Below, in pieces: positions 61,385 through 64,000 of a stretch of 64,000 bases of DNA (the first letter of the stretch is position 1; the number at the start of each line of letters is the position of its first letter). The notes under the pieces were generated by a model. The model was not told the origin of the DNA, ran no database searches, and worked only from the letters and a program-made list of their open reading frames with translations. Source of the DNA: a virus. The translations under genes were made by a program, and so were the position numbers. The stretch is taken from positions 62,001 to 126,000 of IMG/VR virus record IMGVR_UViG_3300025874_000006. One strand, written 5' to 3'.

Positions 61385-63859
61385 TTATAACCTGCCTAAC
61401 TTGACTCTTAGTTTGTTGTTCTCTAGAATTTGTATGTTGTCTTCTTCGAACCGTATGGAAGAACCACCAGTGAATGCGTCTTTAATACCCTGTAGACTCA
61501 ATACACCAGTAGAAGTAATTTCGGTAAACGCAACATCAGCGCCACTATAGTTACTAGCACCCTGATATTGGAAAACGCGTCCTGTACCTAAGTTCCAATA
61601 GACATCGTTATTAAGAACTTCATTGCTTCCACGGAACTGTCGAACCAAATCCGACTTAGAACTTGTACCAGAATCTGAGTTTATAGACGAGTCGGTATCA
61701 AATACGATTGCATTACCAGCGGAACCTGCTGCGCCAGTTGGGCCTTGTGGGCCTTGAGCGCCCTGAGAACCTTGTGGCCCTTGTGCACCAACATTACCTT
61801 GAGCACCAGTGTTACCCTGTGGGCCTTGTGCACCAGTGTCACCTTTAGCACCAGTGTTACCCTGTGGGCCTTGAGCACCAGTATCTCCTTTAGGGCCAAC
61901 GTTACCCTGCGGGCCTTGTGCACCAGTGTCACCTTTAGCACCAACGTCTCCTTTAGCACCAACGTTACCCTGTGGGCCTTGAGCACCAGTGTCGCCTTTA
62001 GGGCCTGCATCACCTTGAGGCCCGGCAATACCTTGAGCACCTTGTAGACCTTGTGCACCTTGGTCTCCGACATCTCCTTTAGCACCAACAGAACCTTGCG
62101 GGCCCTGTGCACCTTGTGGCCCGGTGTCTCCGGTTAAACCTCTTGGGCCAACCAAACCTTGTGGGCCTGCAACGCCTTGTGGGCCTATGTCACCCTGTGC
62201 ACCGATATCACCTTGGTCACCTTTCGGGCCAGTATCACCTTGCGGGCCCTGTGCACCCTGAAGTCCTATTTCCCCTTGAAGTCCTATTGCCCCCTGTGCA
62301 CCAACAGCACCTTGTTGACCCTGAGCGCCTTGGAGACCTATATCCCCCTGAAGACCTACATCTCCTTGAGGGCCTTGGATACCTTGTTCACCTTGAACAC
62401 CAATAGGGCCTTGAGCACCCTGCTCTCCTTGTAGTCCAGTTGGGCCAATAGCACCTTGAAGTCCTTGTGGGCCTTGAGCACCTTGATCACCAATCGGGCC
62501 TTGAGCACCAACTGTTAGAAACGCATCTAAGAAACTACTTGACGTAATATTTGAAGCAACAGCAGCAATCGCATATATCTGCCAGTTGATGTTAGTAACA
62601 CCGCCTGGCACTGCGGTCGGGTTTGGATTCCACAAGTAAGTACCACCATTAGTTTGGTAGATACCACCAGTCAAAGATGACCCTGTAGGTTTTAGGTTAT
62701 TCGGGTCATAGTCCCTAGGAGCATTAGTATAGTATGGGAAGTTAGTCTCACCCGTAGCACCAGCAGCACCTTGTTGTCCAGAACTACCTTGTAGTCCAGT
62801 TGGGCCAGGCAAACCTTGTGCACCTTGAGGGCCTTGAGCACCAGTGTCACCTTGAAGACCTTGGGCACCTTGCAAACCTACCGCACCGTCTTCTCCTTTA
62901 GGGCCTTGTTCTCCTTGAAGACCTCTTAGTCCCTGTGCACCTTGTTGTCCTCTAGGGCCTTCTTCTCCTTGAAGACCAGTTGGGCCTTGAGCACCCTGTT
63001 CACCAATATCACCTTTAGGGCCTACCGAACCAGTCGGCCCAGTAGGGCCTTGGATACCTTGTTCACCTTGAATACCAATATCACCCTGAAGTCCAGTTTC
63101 ACCTTGACTACCTTGAACACCTATATCACCTTGAGGGCCCGGAAGTCCTTGTTCACCAGTTTCACCCTGATTACCTTGAAGACCCTGTAGTCCAATTGGG
63201 CCTGCGGGGCCAGTTTCACCTTGTTCTCCTTGGTTACCTTGAATACCCTGTAATCCGATTGGGCCAGTTAGTCCTTGCGGGCCTGTCTCACCTTGGTTAC
63301 CTTGGACACCTTGTTCTCCTTTCTCACCAACATCGCCTTGCGGGCCAGTCTCTCCCTGATTACCCTGAAGACCCTGTTCTCCTTGAGGGCCTGGGTCACC
63401 TTGAGGGCCTTGAAGACCTATGTCTCCAGCAGCACCTTGAGGGCCCTGTGGGCCATCTGGGCCTTGGATGCCCTGTTCTCCCTGAAGACCTACATCTCCT
63501 TGTGGGCCAGGCAAACCTTGTGCACCTTGTGCACCCATGATAGCAATTCGTGTCGGTACTTCCCATTGTGCCGGTACTGAGTCTCCGGTAGAAGGATTTC
63601 CGTTTACGTATCGTCTACATTGCCAGAGGACTGGAAAGGATTGACTTAGGTCACCTTGAGAGGTGCTCCAAGATATTCCGTCTGTTCCTCCGTCTGGAGA
63701 AGGTAAACCATAAGTCCAACTATCACTAGGAAGTTGAGACGATAGGAAATCCCCAGCATCATCGATACTGGAGATTGTTTTAGTATAAATGTACTCAAAG
63801 CCAGACGCATCATATAGATCTGTAAATGTTATAGATTGTGAGGCTCTTATGGTTGCCAT
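61385..63859 (-). CDS. Collagen-like tail fibre
   Basis: The protein has 824 residues. The N-terminal domain (1-108) includes P-V-L-W-Q-C-R-R-Y and T-R-I-A-I-M-G. Two uninterrupted Gly-X-Y blocks (about 109-370 and 450-711, each close to 87 triplets) are separated by a non-collagen segment of about 80 residues ([15 protein letters not shown]). A beta-rich tip ends in L-R-V-K-L-G-R-L. Proline is mostly in the X position and Gln in Y, as in other phage collagens; several G-x-K-G-D triplets occur near the end of block 2. It should form a trimeric stiff fibre. The tip tail is shared with the protein at 52923-54176. Confidence 0.85.
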   Translation of the reverse strand: MATIRASQSITFTDLYDASGFEYIYTKTISSIDDAGDFLSSQLPSDSWTYGLPSPDGGTDGISWSTSQGDLSQSFPVLWQCRRYVNGNPSTGDSVPAQWEVPTRIAIMGAQGAQGLPGPQGDVGLQGEQGIQGPDGPQGPQGAAGDIGLQGPQGDPGPQGEQGLQGNQGETGPQGDVGEKGEQGVQGNQGETGPQGLTGPIGLQGIQGNQGEQGETGPAGPIGLQGLQGNQGETGEQGLPGPQGDIGVQGSQGETGLQGDIGIQGEQGIQGPTGPTGSVGPKGDIGEQGAQGPTGLQGEEGPRGQQGAQGLRGLQGEQGPKGEDGAVGLQGAQGLQGDTGAQGPQGAQGLPGPTGLQGSSGQQGAAGATGETNFPYYTNAPRDYDPNNLKPTGSSLTGGIYQTNGGTYLWNPNPTAVPGGVTNINWQIYAIAAVASNITSSSFLDAFLTVGAQGPIGDQGAQGPQGLQGAIGPTGLQGEQGAQGPIGVQGEQGIQGPQGDVGLQGDIGLQGAQGQQGAVGAQGAIGLQGEIGLQGAQGPQGDTGPKGDQGDIGAQGDIGPQGVAGPQGLVGPRGLTGDTGPQGAQGPQGSVGAKGDVGDQGAQGLQGAQGIAGPQGDAGPKGDTGAQGPQGNVGAKGDVGAKGDTGAQGPQGNVGPKGDTGAQGPQGNTGAKGDTGAQGPQGNTGAQGNVGAQGPQGSQGAQGPQGPTGAAGSAGNAIVFDTDSSINSDSGTSSKSDLVRQFRGSNEVLNNDVYWNLGTGRVFQYQGASNYSGADVAFTEITSTGVLSLQGIKDAFTGGSSIRFEEDNIQILENNKLRVKLGRL
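61745..63540. repeat. Collagen-coding repeat DNA
   Basis: Nine-base periodic DNA (ccttgtggg/ccttgagca types on the plus strand) covers both Gly-X-Y blocks. At 61800-62000 a unit of about 45 bases encoding [15 protein letters not shown] recurs several times. Confidence 0.8.
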
Positions 63860-63884
63860 TTTACTTCCTACTAATTAGATTAGT

Positions 63885-64000
63885 TTATGGTGTAGTTACT
63901 GTAACGTTACAACGAATACTGATTGGTGCGCCAGTATCTGGGATATCAGACGGGCCAACGATTACTTGGTTAGAGTTAACTTCGGTTGCACTTGTGCTAC
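63885..64000 (-). CDS. C-terminal end of a gene cut by the right window edge
   Basis: Minus-strand translation from the edge gives 38 codons ending I-S-I-R-C-N-V-T-V-T-T-P and TAA at 63885-63887, 25 bases before the collagen-like gene. The Thr/Val-rich beta-like end, V-G-P-S-D-I-P-D-T-G-A-P-I, fits a phage structural protein. The rest is outside the window and no family can be named. Confidence 0.6.
   Translation of the reverse strand, partial: STSATEVNSNQVIVGPSDIPDTGAPISIRCNVTVTTP

Noticed and set aside
61745-63580. Long plus-strand open frames across the collagen-like gene
   Set aside because: They are by-products of nine-base periodic coding DNA. They lack ribosome-binding sites, and the minus-strand Gly-X-Y reading is clearly the real one.

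Overview
This window is a piece of the genome of a T4-like contractile-tailed phage (myovirus). It carries an almost contiguous set of T4 core genes, all on the minus strand: regA, 62, 44, 45, 46, 47, 55, uvsW, uvsY, 3, 23, 22, 21, a 67-like gene, 20, 19, 18, 17, 16, 15, 14, 13, plus a gene 8-like baseplate wedge protein. The gp62 sequence, the order 23-3-uvsY-uvsW-55, a DUF4815-like baseplate protein and several small virion proteins resemble the marine/cyanophage branch of T4-like phages rather than T4. I see no photosynthesis genes. A phage lipoprotein and TTGACA-17-TATAAT promoters suggest a Gram-negative, probably heterotrophic, aquatic host, but the host cannot be fixed from this sequence.

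Left part (1-11,500): replication, recombination and late-transcription genes. These are regA (cut by the window edge), the clamp loader 62/44 with a sulfotransferase-like gene between its two subunits, tRNA-Thr, the sliding clamp 45, the recombination nuclease 46/47, the late sigma factor 55, a nucleotidyltransferase, an HExxH protein, an LSm-like protein, uvsW/uvsY, and a 2OG-oxygenase-like gene beside gene 3. Several carry near-perfect host-type sigma70 promoters with 17-bp spacers. One perfect copy points the opposite way (8381-8409).

Middle part (11,500-24,800): head, neck, tail tube and sheath, and packaging. A small lipoprotein sits beside the capsid gene, and a 2OG-Fe(II) oxygenase sits between the two terminase subunits.

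Right part (24,800-64,000): an unusually large set of adhesion and baseplate genes. It holds a 2,567-residue fibre with four beta-propeller-like modules, a fibre ending in an S74-type chaperone domain, a 1,824-residue coiled-coil fibre, a 1,554-residue protein built mostly of Tyr/Phe/Arg-rich four-residue repeats, a collagen-like fibre with two long Gly-X-Y blocks, a tail-tip-like protein, a DUF4815-like giant protein and a gp8-like wedge protein. Interleaved are two GT-A glycosyltransferase-like genes and two more 2OG-oxygenase-like genes, suggesting that virion proteins may be chemically modified.

Transcription: structural genes are preceded by exact T4-type late promoters (TATAAATA on the minus strand; at least eleven sites) and separated by GC-rich hairpin terminators, several with UUCG loops. 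gp55, encoded here, should read these late promoters with the gp45 clamp. A long inverted repeat with a late-promoter-like box inside it lies just before a small membrane protein gene near 2,730. The most unusual content is the tetrapeptide-repeat protein, the four-propeller fibre, the oxygenase/glycosyltransferase set around the fibres, and the hairpin-gated gene near 2,730.
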